Source: Cherax quadricarinatus (Eukaryota; Arthropoda; Malacostraca; Decapoda; Parastacidae). Taken from it: DNA of 64,000 nucleotides. Location: positions 18,511,872 through 18,575,871 of the forward strand of contig NC_091323.1 in NCBI RefSeq assembly GCF_038502225.1. The letters are read 5' to 3'. The position numbers and the translations under genes are program-made. The notes beneath the pieces were generated by a model. It was given only the letters and a program-made list of their open reading frames with translations. It had not been told where the DNA came from and searched no databases. This document shows, one piece after another, positions 45,622 through 57,371 of this stretch (its first letter is position 1; each line of letters starts with the position of its first letter).

Positions 45622-48227
45622 TCTCGGCTTCTGGCCTCTTCTCTGGTCGCTACGTACTAAGTTCACTTTAGCTTGGCTTCGAAAGCCTTATCGCACCTCT
45701 TCTGAAAGCCATGAATGGATCCTGCCTCTATCATTTCATTCTCCAGGTCGTTCCAGTTCTTTCCAACTCCAAGACTGGAAAAAAAATATTTCCTAACATC
45801 CCTATTACTGTGTTTTCACTTTCCAACTGTGGCCCTATATGTTTCCCGTCTCTCAAACAATCTCTCCCTGTCTACCCTATCAGTTCCACTCAGTATTTTA
45901 TACGTTGTTATATCACCCATAGCCCTGTCATCAGGTTGAGTTTCCTTAACCTTTCTTCATAGGACATAACTCTTAGATTCATGACTAGTCTCGTTGCAAA
46001 CCTCTGCACTTTCTCCAATTTCTTGACATGCGCGACCAGGTGTGGTTCCATACTGGTGCTGAACACTTCAATATGGGTTTGACGTACATCAGACAGTGCA
46101 GCGTTTCTCAACCTTTTTTACCCTTACGGAACCCTTGAAATAATTTTCATGTCTCAGGAAACCCCTACACAAGAATTATTGGATATAATTATTAATATCT
46201 TTCTTTCTCTTTTATAAACTTAAAGTCCACAAGAAAAATGTAATATATTTTTTCTGATATCTGGTTTAAGCAAAAAATTAACTTACGTTTTTCTAAAGTT
46301 TATTGACAATGCAGAAAAAAAAACTGAAAACAAACTGCCTGTGCAAGAGACCTTATACGGTGTTTATTCACACAAAAAATTAACCATATCTATAAACAAA
46401 AAAAAATATATAAATAATCAGTATTATATATAACACATAAACAGAACGAAAACACTTAATAACTACTACAGTAACTTATTCGTTTATTAACAATGATGAA
46501 AAGGCATAAGATAAATCAAGGCAAAATGGCATATGGGTCAAGCAAATGTTATTTTTTAAACCAATTTAGATAATGTGTACTTGTGTACCAACAGACAACC
46601 TGTGGTTGTCTTTTGGTACACAAGTACTTAATTCGGGGTAGTATTTCGATAAACACACACGGATTTCATCATCAGCTGAAAGGAGACGATTTCTGTCTTT
46701 GTTCTTGATACTTGCTAAATAAGAAAAAGTTTGCTCACACATGTAAGAGGTTGAAAACTGCACCAATATATTTATTGCTTTCCTATGAATGGCAGGATAT
46801 TCTTGCACAGAAATCTAGAACTTGTCCAGGGATAGGTCAGTAAATCTCATCTTATGTGTACCATCAGACTGCAGCTCACAAAGTTCTTCCTCTTGTTGTA
46901 CAGTCAAGTTCTCAGGATGAACAGACAGGCGGTTTCACATTGGTGCCTTATAGACGTCGCTAAATATATTCCCCATGATTATTATACTTTTAAATGATAT
47001 AACACGCTGAAGACTTTATTTTAATACCCAAGAATTTTCCAAGAATATGCCGTATGTGTACAGTAAAATTGCGGGGAACCCCGATTGTTATACGCCGCGG
47101 CGTACACAGTATCGTGAATGACTCCTTAGATTTCTGAAAGCCATTCTTAGATTTACCAGACACGCATTTTGCAGCAATTACTCAGTTGATGTGCGCCTCA
47201 TGATATGCTCGGGACAGTACTCACACCAAGGTCCTTCTTGAGTGTGGTTTGCAGCCCCCCAACCCTACCATCCCGAGTCTGAAGTTTCTGGAGTTAAATT
47301 CCAGTAGCCACTTGTCAGACCAGAACTGCAGCCTGTCCAGATCCATTTACAGGATTTCCCGAGCTTCTTCTGCTTGTATTCTCACCATTAGTTTCACATC
47401 ATCTGTGAATAGGGATACCTCTGACTTTATCTCTTCCGACATGTCATTGTGGAACCCCAAGTTTCACAAGTACCCGTTTCGATACCTCTTCACGGACAAT
47501 CACTCGCTGTTTCCTTCCCGTCTTGATTCATTGCAGTGCCTTCTGTGTTATTCCCTCCTGCTCCTCTACCTTTTGTCCCAGTCTTTTGTGCGGTACTGTG
47601 TCGAAAGACTTCCTACAAACCAAGAAAATGTAATCTATCCATCCCTTTTTCTCTTGTCTAACTTCTGTTACCTTGTAGAGGTTTAGTAATTTTGTGAGAC
47701 AGAATTTACAATCTCTGAAGTCGTGTTGGCTATCATTTATGAACTCACTCCTTTCGAGATGCTCCACCATTCTTCTGATAACCTCCATAATCTTGCATTT
47801 TAAACACGCCAGTGACACTTGTCTGTAGTGTAATGCTACTTGTCTGTCTCCTTTCTTAAAACCTGAGACTACATTTGCTGTCCTTCACACTGGCAGTTGC
47901 CGTGTGCCGATTAACAGTTGAAGATTGTTGCTAGTGGCATACATAGTGCCTCGTCTTCCTCTCTCAGGACCCACGGAGAGATGTTATCTAGTTCCACTGC
48001 TCTCGAGGTATCTAGCTCACACAGTAATTTCTTTACCTCTTTCTCTGTTGTATGTATTGTGTCCAGTGCTCGCTGGTGCACTTTACTGCATTGGTTTGCT
48101 GGTAGCCTTCCTGCTTCCTCTGAGAATACTTCCCTAAATTTTTTGCTGAGCTCGTCACAGACTTCCTGGTCATTCCTGGTGTGGCTATATAACAACTTTG
48201 AGTCGGGTTTGACTTTACTTTCAATGT
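45618..48227 (-). pseudogene. LINE-A copy, split by a hAT element
   Basis: Minus-strand LINE-A with two parts. 45618-46093 carries the 3' end and MEPHLVAHVKKLEKVQRFAT. 47098-48227 carries the RT upstream of it: MLYSHTRNDQEVCDELSKKF, LLCELDTSRAVELDNISPWV, MSLACLKCKIMEVIRRMVEH, FDTVPHKRLGQKVEEQEG. Many stops and shifts mark it as old. The hAT at 46099-47097 lies at the LYTVYVRPIL codons. A SINE abuts it at 48228. Confidence 0.8.
46099..47097 (-). mobile_element. hAT-type DNA transposon remnant
   Basis: The left end CAGCGTTTCTCAACC has the hAT-type terminal repeat; the right end (GATTGTTATACGCCG) is a decayed counterpart. The minus strand at 46808-46566 encodes EYPAIHRKAINILVQFSTSY, MCEQTFSYLASIKNKDRNRL and DDEIRVCLSKYYPEL. 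This is the C-terminal dimerisation region of a hAT transposase of the ZBED/FAM200 type. The rest of the transposase is lost. Confidence 0.8.
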
Positions 48228-48291
<64 letters not shown>

Positions 48292-48585
48292 TCTTTATTT
48301 CTACAAGTACATGTACAAGGTATACAGGCCTAGCTGACATCAGTGACATACTGCATACTGGAAAGCCGCTTGTTATGCAGAGCATTTCGGGTAAATTAGG
48401 TCAGTTTTGTTCCGGGATGCGACCTGTACCAGTCGACTAACACCCAAACACCCAATTTTTACTGATGGGTGAACATAGACAACCAGTGTAAGGAAACACG
48501 CCCAATGTTTCTACCCTTGCTGGGAATCGAACCCGGACACTCACCGTGTGAAGCGAGAGCTTTTGGCACAGGCCACAGGCCTGGT
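48228..48585 (-). mobile_element. tRNA-derived SINE with (AAT)n tail
   Basis: Read on minus it has a tRNA head (B box GGTTCGATTCC at about 48535-48523; CGCTTCACACGG with a CAC anticodon-like triplet), a conserved body (GTTTCCTTACACTGG, GGGTGTTAGTCGACTGG, GGTCGCATCCCGG) and a 3' end (CTTGTACATGTACTTGTAGA) with (AAT)n at 48290-48228. It is closely related to the element at 56897. Confidence 0.85.
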
Positions 48586-48689
48586 GTGTATATGTGTGTA
48601 TGCATGTTACCATGTCAAAGGCATTGGCGTGTATGTGTGTGCTTGTGAAAAGGTGTAGAGCTAAGAACGATAGGAACTATGTTGAGTTA

Positions 48690-49265
48690 GACATAAGAAT
48701 TAACAACTGGCGTCTACACTGCAAATTGAATTGTTTGCCATGCTAAAGGCACTAAAGTAAACTTATGACACTGAGCTTGACTATGATTATTACTGATCGT
48801 ATGTCATCACTGAAGGTTCTTGACGCGCATAATGACTAACAACATGCTTATTGGAGAAGCCAGATACAGATACTCAAAATCAGGGAAAAAGAGTTGATGC
48901 ACAATTGTTATGGATTCCATCACACATTGGCTTACTCCTTCATGATAAAGTTGATACGTTAACTAAATAAAGTACCCTGAAGTAAAATATAGAATAAAAC
49001 TTTGGTGTGTCTGTTTCTAGCATTAGGAATAATATTAGAGAAGTAATTAATGAAACTGAATGTTATAGTATAAGCTTGAGTAGATCTATTACCCACTATA
49101 ACATGACTGACTGATGTAGTAACCAGGCTTAGACTTGGTTACAAGTACTTCTGGCAGTTTGGCAGACACAGATGATCAAACTAAATGTAATGTATGTGGC
49201 CAGCACTGTGGTTACTATCTTGAACACTATGTGCTTAATTGTCCACTCAATGAGGGATATATGTA
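48690..49265 (+). pseudogene. LINE-E RNase H domain and zinc-binding tail fragment
   Basis: In shifting frames it reads QIELFAMLKALK (RNase H acidic motif), an ITDR/MSSLKVLDAHND stretch, YWRSQIQILK, QLLWIPSHIGLLLHDKVDTL, REVINETECYSISLSR, then CNVCGQHCGYYLEHYVLNCP, a CCHC-like end. I recognise this order from arthropod LINEs that carry RNase H. No RT is present upstream. It is frameshifted and dead. Confidence 0.6.
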
Positions 49266-49278
49266 GAGGTAGACAGTA

Positions 49279-49360
49279 CAATAACCTATGACATATGTCA
49301 TAGGTTATTATACCTATGACATATGTCATAGGTTATTATAACCTTGACATATGTCAAGAT
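49279..49360. repeat. Three consecutive palindromes centred on GACATATGTC
   Basis: The first is a perfect 30-bp palindrome (49280-49309: AATAACCTATGACAT and its complement), the second an almost equal copy (about 49312-49338), and the third is CTTGACATATGTCAAG (about 49343-49358). None has a loop. Confidence 0.9.
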
Positions 49361-49574
49361 ATCTTATTAATGATACTATACATTCGAAGCAAATTTCCTA
49401 AATTTTGTTACAACTGTTAAGTGAACTGTAGATATAAATCCACTTGTACTCGTGTAAACCCTTTTGGGGCCTAGTTCCTAGATCTTTTGTGTATCCATAT
49501 GCTCTTGCGCTAGCGTCCACAGGATGGATTTGGGATGCACAATAAACTAGCCACTTCGGCAGTAAAATCTAATC
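49361..49574. other. No gene recognised
   Basis: Short non-coding DNA. Confidence 0.5.
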
Positions 49575-51262
49575 ATTTATGTGGTTGCAGCGGTCGAGTC
49601 TCAGCTCCCAGTCCTCTACCTCAACTTGCCGTGTGCCAGATTCACTCATTTCTGGTCTAGCGGACCCTGTCATACCTACTCTTTAAACTATGTGGATCCT
49701 GTTTCCACCACTTTTTTTTATCAAGGCCATTCCACTTCCCAACAACACTGAAGTTTAAGAAGTACTTTCTGGCTTCCCTGTAACTAATCTGTCTTTATCA
49801 TCTAATTGTGCCCTCGTGTATTTGTTTCCCTCCAATCCTGTCTGCTCTATCAGTTCCACTGAGTATTTTGTATGTTATCTTGTCTCGCCTGGTTCTTCTG
49901 GCCATAATGTTCTTTAGCCTCTCGTAGCTCATTTTCCTTAGATCTGGAACTAGCCTCGTTGCTTACCTTTGCAACTTTTCCAATTTCTTGACATACTTTA
50001 TTAGGTATAGGTTCCATGCTGATGTTGCATAATCAGAGATTATGCAGCGTAGAATTAGGGGGGATATGATCGAGGTGTATAAAATGGAAAACAGGAATAA
50101 ATAAAGGGGATGTAAATAGCGTGCTGAAAATTTCCAGCCAAGACAGGACTCGCAGCAATGGTTTTAAGTTGGAAAAATTCAGATTCAGGAAGGATATAGG
50201 AAAGCACTGGTTTGGTAATAGAGTTGTGGATGAGTGGAACAAACTCCCGAGTACAGTTATTCAGGCTAAAACGTTGTGTAGTTTTAAAAATAGGTTGGAT
50301 AAATACATGAGTGGGTGTGGGTGGGTGTGAGTTGGACCTGACTAGCTTGTGCTGCTGGGTCTGGTGCAGTGCTCCATCCCTGAGTGGAGGTGACCAGACT
50401 GGATGGGTCATTGAGCTATTCCGGGGGGGTCATTGGTCTAATCCGGGGGGGGGGACATGGACCTGCTCCGCATGGGTCAGTAGGCCTGTTGCAGTGTTCC
50501 TTCTTTCTAATGTTCTTATATGTTGTATAACGGGATTCCTGAAAGCTCTTATAAACAAACGAGCATTAGCTGCAGAGGTTCATCGGTTGATGTATGCTTC
50601 TAGCGATGCGCTTGACATTATGCTCTTGAATGAGGTCTGCAGCCTCTGTCCCCCGAGGCATTACTTAGTTTCCGATCTTCTTGCCCCTTTCCCTCTCTTC
50701 ATAACCCTGCATTTACAGGGGTATAAATCAAATAACCGTTTATCTGACCAATTTTGCCGTTTGTCGATTTGAAACTTTTCCTTGTGCTAATCGGTTTTTA
50801 TTCTTCTCATTAGTTTACATTATCAGCAAACGTGTAAACGTCATACCCAGTTCCTTCCTTTTGGTATCCCATTTGCTTAAACCAGAAACAGTACTGATAC
50901 TAATCCTTGCGAGACGCCTCTTGTTGCACTTGCCCAAGCTGACATCACTTCTTGATTAATCATGATTTGCCTTCTTCCTCCTGAATATATTAATTGTTAT
51001 TCCTGCCTCCATCTCAAGTTTTTGTCCTTGTCTCTTGTGAGGTACAGTATCAAATGCTTTCTGGTAGTCCAAGAATATGCAATTTCCCCATCATTCCTTC
51101 TCCTATCTCATTTCCGTGACTTTGTCATAGAGCTCACACAGGTTTGTTTGATAAGATTTGCCATCTCTGAACCGGGCTAGTTACTGTCCACGAAACCATA
51201 TATCCCCAAGTACTCTACTATTTTCATAATTATTTTCTCTATTACCATACATGGTATGCATG
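49575..51262 (-). pseudogene. LINE-A copy, degraded, split by LINE-D
   Basis: 49575-50030 (GCAGCGGTCGAGTCTCAGCT) is the LINE-A 3' part in minus orientation. 50520-51262 continues upstream into the RT. Text such as CATCGGTTGATGTATGCTTC matches the INQITAA region, and TTGTGAGGTACAGTATCAAA the FDTVPHKR region. No usable frame remains. The 5' end stops at a TG-rich stretch (GTATGCATGTGTGTGTGCC). Confidence 0.7.
50038..50519 (+). pseudogene. LINE-D (CR1-like) C-terminal copy inserted in LINE-A
   Basis: It encodes in two frames RGDMIEVYKMENRNK, then ISSQDRTRSNGFKLEKFRFR, KDIGKHWFGNRVVDEWNKLP and STVIQAKTLCSFKNRLDKYM. A G-rich 3' untranslated end follows (GGGCATTGAG-like words, AGTAGGCCTGTTGCAGTG), with a TTCTAATGTTCTTAT tail. 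A 9-bp perfect hairpin (TGCATAATC, AGA, GATTATGCA; 50026-50046) lies at its 5' junction. Confidence 0.75.
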
Positions 51263-51673
51263 TGTGTGTGCCTGTGTGTGCATATGACTAGGGGAGGGGT
51301 AGTGAGTGAATGTGGGTGTGTGTGTGAGTGTGTGGCTAGGTGGGTAGGTGGAGCTAAATAATGTAAGATGCTGCAAATACTTAGGTGAACAAACCTATTC
51401 TTATAAATGTAAAAATAGAAAACATTTCACGATTGGCATAGGCACGAGCCAAAGTTGTGATTATGTTTTGTCCGGAGATGTCATCCTTGGTGACAGAGAC
51501 TCACACTTACTTCACACCTACAATTACACTGCCACTCACACACTACTGACTCACCAGTGATACTGCCACTCACTACTGACTCATACTGGCACTACATAGA
51601 CATTAATGCTGGGTATGTATTTCTTTAGGTGTTGTAGATCTCGTTCATATGGTCCTGTATATCCAGTGGGTGG

Positions 51674-53036
51674 TGTCCAGTGGATCACCTGAGTAGTGTC
51701 CTGTGGATCACCTGAGTGATGTCCTGTGGATCACCTGAGTGATGTCCTGTGGATCACCTGAGTGGTGTCATGTGGATCACCTGAGTGTTGTCCTGTGGAT
51801 CACCTGAGTGATGTCCTGTGGATCACCTGAGTGATGTCCTGTGGATCACCTGAGTGATGTCCTGTGGATCACCTGAGTGTTGTCCTGTGGATCACCTGAG
51901 TGATGTCCTGTGGATCACCTGAGTGTTGTCCTGTGGATCACCTGAGTGGTGTCCTGTGGATCACCTGAGTGATGTCCTGTGGATCACCTGAGTGATGTCC
52001 TGTGGATCACCTGAGTGTTGTCCTGTGGATCACCTGAGTGATGTCCTGTGGATCACCTGAGTGTTGTCCTGTGGATCACCTGAGTGTTGTCCTGTGGATC
52101 ACCTGAGTGTTGTCCTGTGGATCACCTGAGTGGTGTCATGTGGATCACCTGAGTGTTGTCCTGTGGATCACCTGAGTGATGTCCTGTGGATCACCTGAGT
52201 GATGTCCTGTGGATCACCTGAGTGATGTCCTGTGGATCACCTGAGTGTTGTCCTGTGGATCACCTGAGTGATGTCCTGTGGATCACCTGAGTGGTGTCCT
52301 GTGGATCACCTGAGTGATGTCCTGTGGATCACCTGAGTGGTGTCATGTGGATCACCTGAGTGATGTCCTGTGGATCACCTGAGTGGTGTCATGTGGATCA
52401 TCTGAGTGATGTCCTGTGGATCACCTGAGTGGTGTCATGTGGATCACCTGAGTGTTGTCCTGTGGATCACCTGAGTGTTGTCTTGTGGATCACCTGAGTG
52501 TTGTCCTGTGGATCACCTGAGTGTTGTCTTGTGGATCACCTGAGTGTTGTCCTGTGGATCACCTGAGTGATGTCATGTGGATCACCTGAGTGTTGTCTTG
52601 TGGATCACCTGAGTAGTGTCCTGTGGATCACCTGAGTGATGTCATGTGGATCACCTGAGTGTTGTCCTGTGGATCACCTGAGTGTTGTCTTGTGGATCAC
52701 CTGAGTGTTGTCCTGTGGATCACCCGAGTGATGTCATGTGGATCACCTGAGTGTTGTCCTGTGGATCACCTGAGTGTTGTCCTGTGGATCACCTAAGTGT
52801 TCTCCTGTGGATCACCTGAGTATTATCCTGTGGATCATCTGAGTGTTGTCCTGTGGATCACCTGAGTGTTGTCCTGTGGATCACCTGAGTGTTGTCCTGT
52901 GGATCACCTGAGTGTTGTCCTGTGGATCACCTAAGTGTTCTCCTGTGGATCACCTGAGTATTATCCTGTGGATCATCTGAGTGTTGTCCTGTGGATCACC
53001 TGAGTGTTGTCCTGTGGATCACCATCACCTGAGTGT
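51674..53036 (+). repeat. 23-bp minisatellite, about 59 units
   Basis: The unit is GTCCTGTGGATCACCTGAGT plus a three-base variable part (GAT, GTT, GGT or AGT). Units are nearly identical across 1.36 kb, with a few variants (GTCATG, GTCTTG, CACCTAAG). Confidence 0.97.
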
Positions 53037-55634
53037 TTGATATATCCTCCCTTGGCCTTGAGAATGCATGTCACCAACATTGCATCTAGGTCATTGCATA
53101 TACACACACCGATATAAAAATAGTCATTGTCTTTTGTTAGCCACTTTTCGTAAATTTCAATCTGACCAAAATGCTATCTCTTTATCTGTCCTTGCAACAA
53201 CTAATGGCGACAAGAGCCTATTACAAAGTTGCCAAGATCTATAAATAAGATATGTTGGCTCTTTATTTGCTACTGGTCGAGGTTTTACATGAATAATTCA
53301 GCATGAATAATTCATAATGGGTTAGACAACCACTCTGAAAAAAATAGGCTACAAGTAAGTAGGCTGTTCTCAAACACGAGAACAATCACATGCCCGTGGA
53401 CCCGTGCATGCAACTACACACGGAGTAAAAACCTGCTAACTAGCAATCAATTCGGCTTTCAGTTAGCAAATACGTACAGTATATATAAACATCTTTAAGC
53501 TAAAGTAAACAGTTACATAATTTTTTTAAGAAAGATATGGAATGGCGAGTTGTATTTATCTGTACTTTAAGAAAGCTTTTAATAGTTCCGAATGAAATAT
53601 TAATATAGAAGCTAACAAAACTTAGAAGGATAAAAAGGTAAACTTTTACGATGAATACGAGTTTTTTCGATTTGAGTGGAGAGTGCGAGCCCGCGAGCAG
53701 ACCAGCAAGAAATTGATCAGGTCGGTGATTCCCTAGACCGAGATACTCTTGATTTGTCAATGTGGCTATCACCAACTTGCCCAGGTTTCCTGGGTGAGGC
53801 TTTCCTAAGAGTTCAGCAAACTTCGGCCCGTATGATACATGCACCTCGAGGAAAGGTTTTCTGGTTTCCCGTTTGCTTCTAGCGAAAATTAAAAGTCAAT
53901 ATTTAAACCAGATATGATGGCCGTGGAATTTTTGTCAGTGTGGCGGGGGTAAGTGAGTAGATAAGAAGCGTTAACATGCCTTGGGTTTCCCAGTTTACTG
54001 TGACCTTCAGCATTTGATTGGTAGCCTGAATTTTTTTCTGAGAATGTCTCGATGTAACCTGCCTGTGGAAAATACTGTATATATTTTCCAGAAATACAGT
54101 AGTTATATGTAAATAGATGGCCATACTGTATTTAATAAAAATTGTCATAAAAAATGGGAAGCCTGCACCTGCGCAGACGAGACTCGCCATTGTTGTTTGA
54201 TTTGGATTAGAAACGTTGGTGAAATATGAAGAATTTTTCGTGCTCTAGAGGTAAAATTGGGCTGACACCTCTCAAATAGGAGCCGAAATTGTTGGATGTG
54301 TATTCCTGCATAACTTGAGATATCAGGCGACTGGACAAGACAACTCCAGGAACCTCAGATAAGCTATCTAGATTTGTGTTATAATTCTGGCCAGTATTTT
54401 CATAAATTTAGTTAGTGAGGTTTTCTGAGTATGATACTCCTTGATCTCCAGTCAAAGTGGTGGGTGATTTTAAGATATTCTCCTTCTGTTATGTAAATGT
54501 GTATATATAATAATTTTTTACTTTTAATATACAGTCCACAAATTTATATATTTACCAGAATTCCTGGTGATACATATTTCATTTGTAATTAATAGGTCTA
54601 GAGCAACTTGTGGATATGACAGTTGTAGGTATCGAAGGGTAACATTTTTGCGACCTAGGTGTCCCAAATTCCTACTTGTCTATGTAACTTTGATAAATAA
54701 TAATTATCTTTGTTATCATTTACTGTTATGTACATAATGAGTTACATTCAGAAAAATGCAATTTTCCAAACTGCCCTTATTCAACTCAACGATAGTGTAT
54801 TGAGAAGTACATGTCTTTTCTGTGTGTTTTGTAGAAGAGTACTTCTGATTTTTACTTGTGCATTTATTGCACCAGTTTTGAACAAAACTGCATCCAAACA
54901 TTTCTGCATTTAAAGTTAGAAATAAGTTTACTGAATAAAATAAATGTGGTTATTGAATGTGGAACATTCATCAAACACTGTACATATGTTTTGACAAGTA
55001 TAAATGGGAAAGTTGTGTTTTTAGTATAGAGAGAAAGTGTAGCTGTTTAGAAGCTCAAGCCTACAGCGCTAGTTACATTCATATAAATAAAACTTTTAGT
55101 AATGAAGAAAAACACAAAATGATGAGATGGATGGAATACAAAAACAGGAACGTATTTTCGCAAAAATGGCAACCAGGAAGACCTTACAGAAACTAATTAC
55201 TTTAAAATTTCTAAAAACAACAGCAAACCATTCTGTGAACGAGAATTCACAAAGAAATGAACGATTTATTCTGCATTAGTGTGATGTCCAGACATGAAAA
55301 TGAAAATTAAGACGAAGACATCGCAGAAAAAAAAATTGTCTGAAGTTAAATATTTTTTTTACCTACTTTTCAATAGCATTCTCTGAAAAAAATTGTAGTG
55401 TGGGATAATTTTTATTTGAAATATAATCAAAATTTTGAGCTAAAAGAATAAATGACATTAATGTGTGGCTCACAGAGTTTACAAAATTTCTTAGTTTTCC
55501 ACAAACTGATATAATTATCCATCCTTGTTATACCTAGGGAGAGGATGCTAGGTTCTTCACATATTTAAATGTTTCATTGGGTTGCATTTCAGCCGGGTAC
55601 TAAGTTCAGCTCTGCTTCTATAACTACATTCCAG
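53037..55634. other. 2.6 kb with no gene or repeat recognised
   Basis: Mostly AT-rich DNA. Frames up to 114 codons (for example 53500-53844 minus) have no domain I know and no splice support. Confidence 0.45.
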
Positions 55635-56318
55635 CAGAGGCGTCGCTATGGTTGGTGTCACCCGGGGCGGCATCTTTGGTGTCACCCGGGGCGGCATCTT
55701 TGGTGTCACCCGGGGCGGCATCTTTGGTGTCACCCCCATGAAATTCAAGGGCGGGGGGATGGGGGTAAACTCAAGTTACGTCACTACTGCATGACCAGTT
55801 ACTAATGTTTAGCAATGAGAACGTTTAAGAGCCATAAACTGAACAGGAGAACACTTCCCAACTTTATTAATGATAAAATAAATAATCGTAGTAATATTGA
55901 GGAAACATAAACTCAAATACCACTTTGAGTACAGGCAAAAGATTCTACATTTAGTCATCTTCAACAATGCAAAAAAAAGAAAACTTGAAAAATAAAGAAA
56001 AATATTGCAATATCAGCGAAACACTAGCTCCAATATAACCTTGTGTACAGGTAACGTCTCAGTGAATCTGATCTTACATTTCCTTGCCCTCAATCCTGCA
56101 AAATCATCTATCACATTATCAAAATCAATGATTTTCCCTATATAGGCCTATTTGTACTCTGTAATCATATAATAGGCTTTATAGAAACGAAGGATTTTTC
56201 TCTCATGTTCCTGCAGCACTGTTTTGGGCATTAGTGTCACCTTTAGAGGCTCTATGGTGTCACCCCCTAAATGGTATCACCAGGGGCGGTCCCCCCGTCC
56301 CCCCTTACGACGCTACTG
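55635..56318. mobile_element. Non-autonomous hAT-like element, 684 bp
   Basis: It begins CAGAGGCGTCGCTA and ends TACGACGCTACTG, inverted repeats with CAG...CTG termini. The flanking 8 bases are CATTCCAG on the left and TATTCAAG on the right, six of eight the same, in line with the 8-bp target duplication of hAT elements. The left part holds three 24-bp repeats. Confidence 0.6.
55654..55735 (+). repeat. 24-bp tandem repeat, 3.4 units
   Basis: The unit is GGTGTCACCCGGGGCGGC plus ATCTTT, repeated without change three times. Confidence 0.95.
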
Positions 56319-56324
56319 TATTCA

Positions 56325-56566
56325 AGTGCTCTAGCGTCCTCTTAATTAAACCAGTAAAGTCAGGTACTCTAACCTCTTCTCTTAAACCATTAAAGTCAGG
56401 CGCTCTCGCGTCTTCTCTTAAACCAGTAAAGACAGGCGCTCTAGCGTCTTCTCTTAAACCAGTAAAGTCAGGCACTATTGAGTCTTCTCTTAAACCAGTA
56501 AAGTCAGGCGCTCGAGAGTCTTCTCTTAAACCAGTAAAGTCAGGTGCTCTAGTCTTCTCTTAAACC
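56325..56566 (+). repeat. 36-bp minisatellite, about 6.5 units
   Basis: The unit contains TCTTCTCTTAAACCAGTAAA and GTCAGGCGCTCTAGCG. Its length of 12 codons keeps one frame open (ASSLKPVKSGAL repeated), but nothing else suggests translation. Confidence 0.9.
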
Positions 56567-56896
56567 GTTCTGTACTGTTTCTTGTTTTGTTCCTTCTTGA
56601 GATGAAGTGTTTTATTCTATTTTCATATATTTTATGAACCTTTACATATAATTTTATATAACTTATGGCCAGTCACAATGGTGCCAGGCTGGGCCAAAAG
56701 TTTTTAACGTTGGATATAACTCTTGTTAATATGCATATTTTACCCTATGTAGAAATCACGGAGAGTGGAACCTTGGATCCCTGGAAAAACCCATAATACT
56801 ATCAACGCGGACACTTTTACTGAAACTGGTGGAAATTTTTTCTTAAACTCACGCATTCAGTCACCCGTTTATGCTAGTCAATACATACACATGCAT

Positions 56897-57190
56897 GAGC
56901 CCGGTGGCCTGGTGGCTAAAGCTCCCGCTTCACACACGGAGGGCCCGGGTTCGATTCCCGGCGGGTGGAAACATTTCGACAAGTTTCCTTACACCTGTTG
57001 TCCTGTTCACCTAGCAGCAAATAGGTACCTGGGTGTTAGTCGACTGGTGTGGGTCGCATCCTGGGGGACAAGATTAAGGACCCCAATGGAAATAAGTTAG
57101 ACAGTCCTCGATGACGCACTGACTTTCTTGGGTTATCCTGGGTGGCTAACCCTCCGGGGTTAAAAATCCGAACGAAATCTTATCTTATGA
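56897..57190 (+). mobile_element. tRNA-Val-like SINE
   Basis: The head (56897-56968) has an A box GGCCTGGTGGCTAAAG, a CAC anticodon-like triplet in CGCTTCACAC, and a B box GGTTCGATTCC at 56949-56959. The body (TTTCCTTACACCTGTTGTCC, GGTGTTAGTCGACTGGTG, GGTCGCATCCTGGGGGAC) is shared with the minus copy at 48228-48585. The anticodon stem needs a bulge, so this is a SINE and not a working tRNA. Confidence 0.85.
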
Positions 57191-57371
57191 GTGGCTTCCG
57201 CACTGGCGTGGCATTTTAGGACTCACTAGATCGTCTTCACTGAAGACGGCCCTCTGGGAACGTACTTGCTTGGACATCCTCCTCTTTTCTGCAATTTTGC
57301 AAGCTCCTGATGATGTGTTGATTGCAACACGAAAAGCCTAAAGCTATCATTCTCCTCCCCCCCTCCCGTGA

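Noticed and set aside
51674..53036. Regular short repeats that might suggest a CRISPR array
   Set aside because: The 23-bp units are contiguous, with no unique spacers, and the DNA is eukaryotic. It is a minisatellite.
53500..53882. Overlapping frames on both strands (114 and 68 codons)
   Set aside because: No domain, no splice sites and no repeat homology; frames of this length occur by chance in 64 kb.
56897..56968. A tRNA-Val gene
   Set aside because: The anticodon stem needs a bulge, and the sequence runs into a body shared with the element at 48228-48585, so it is a SINE head.
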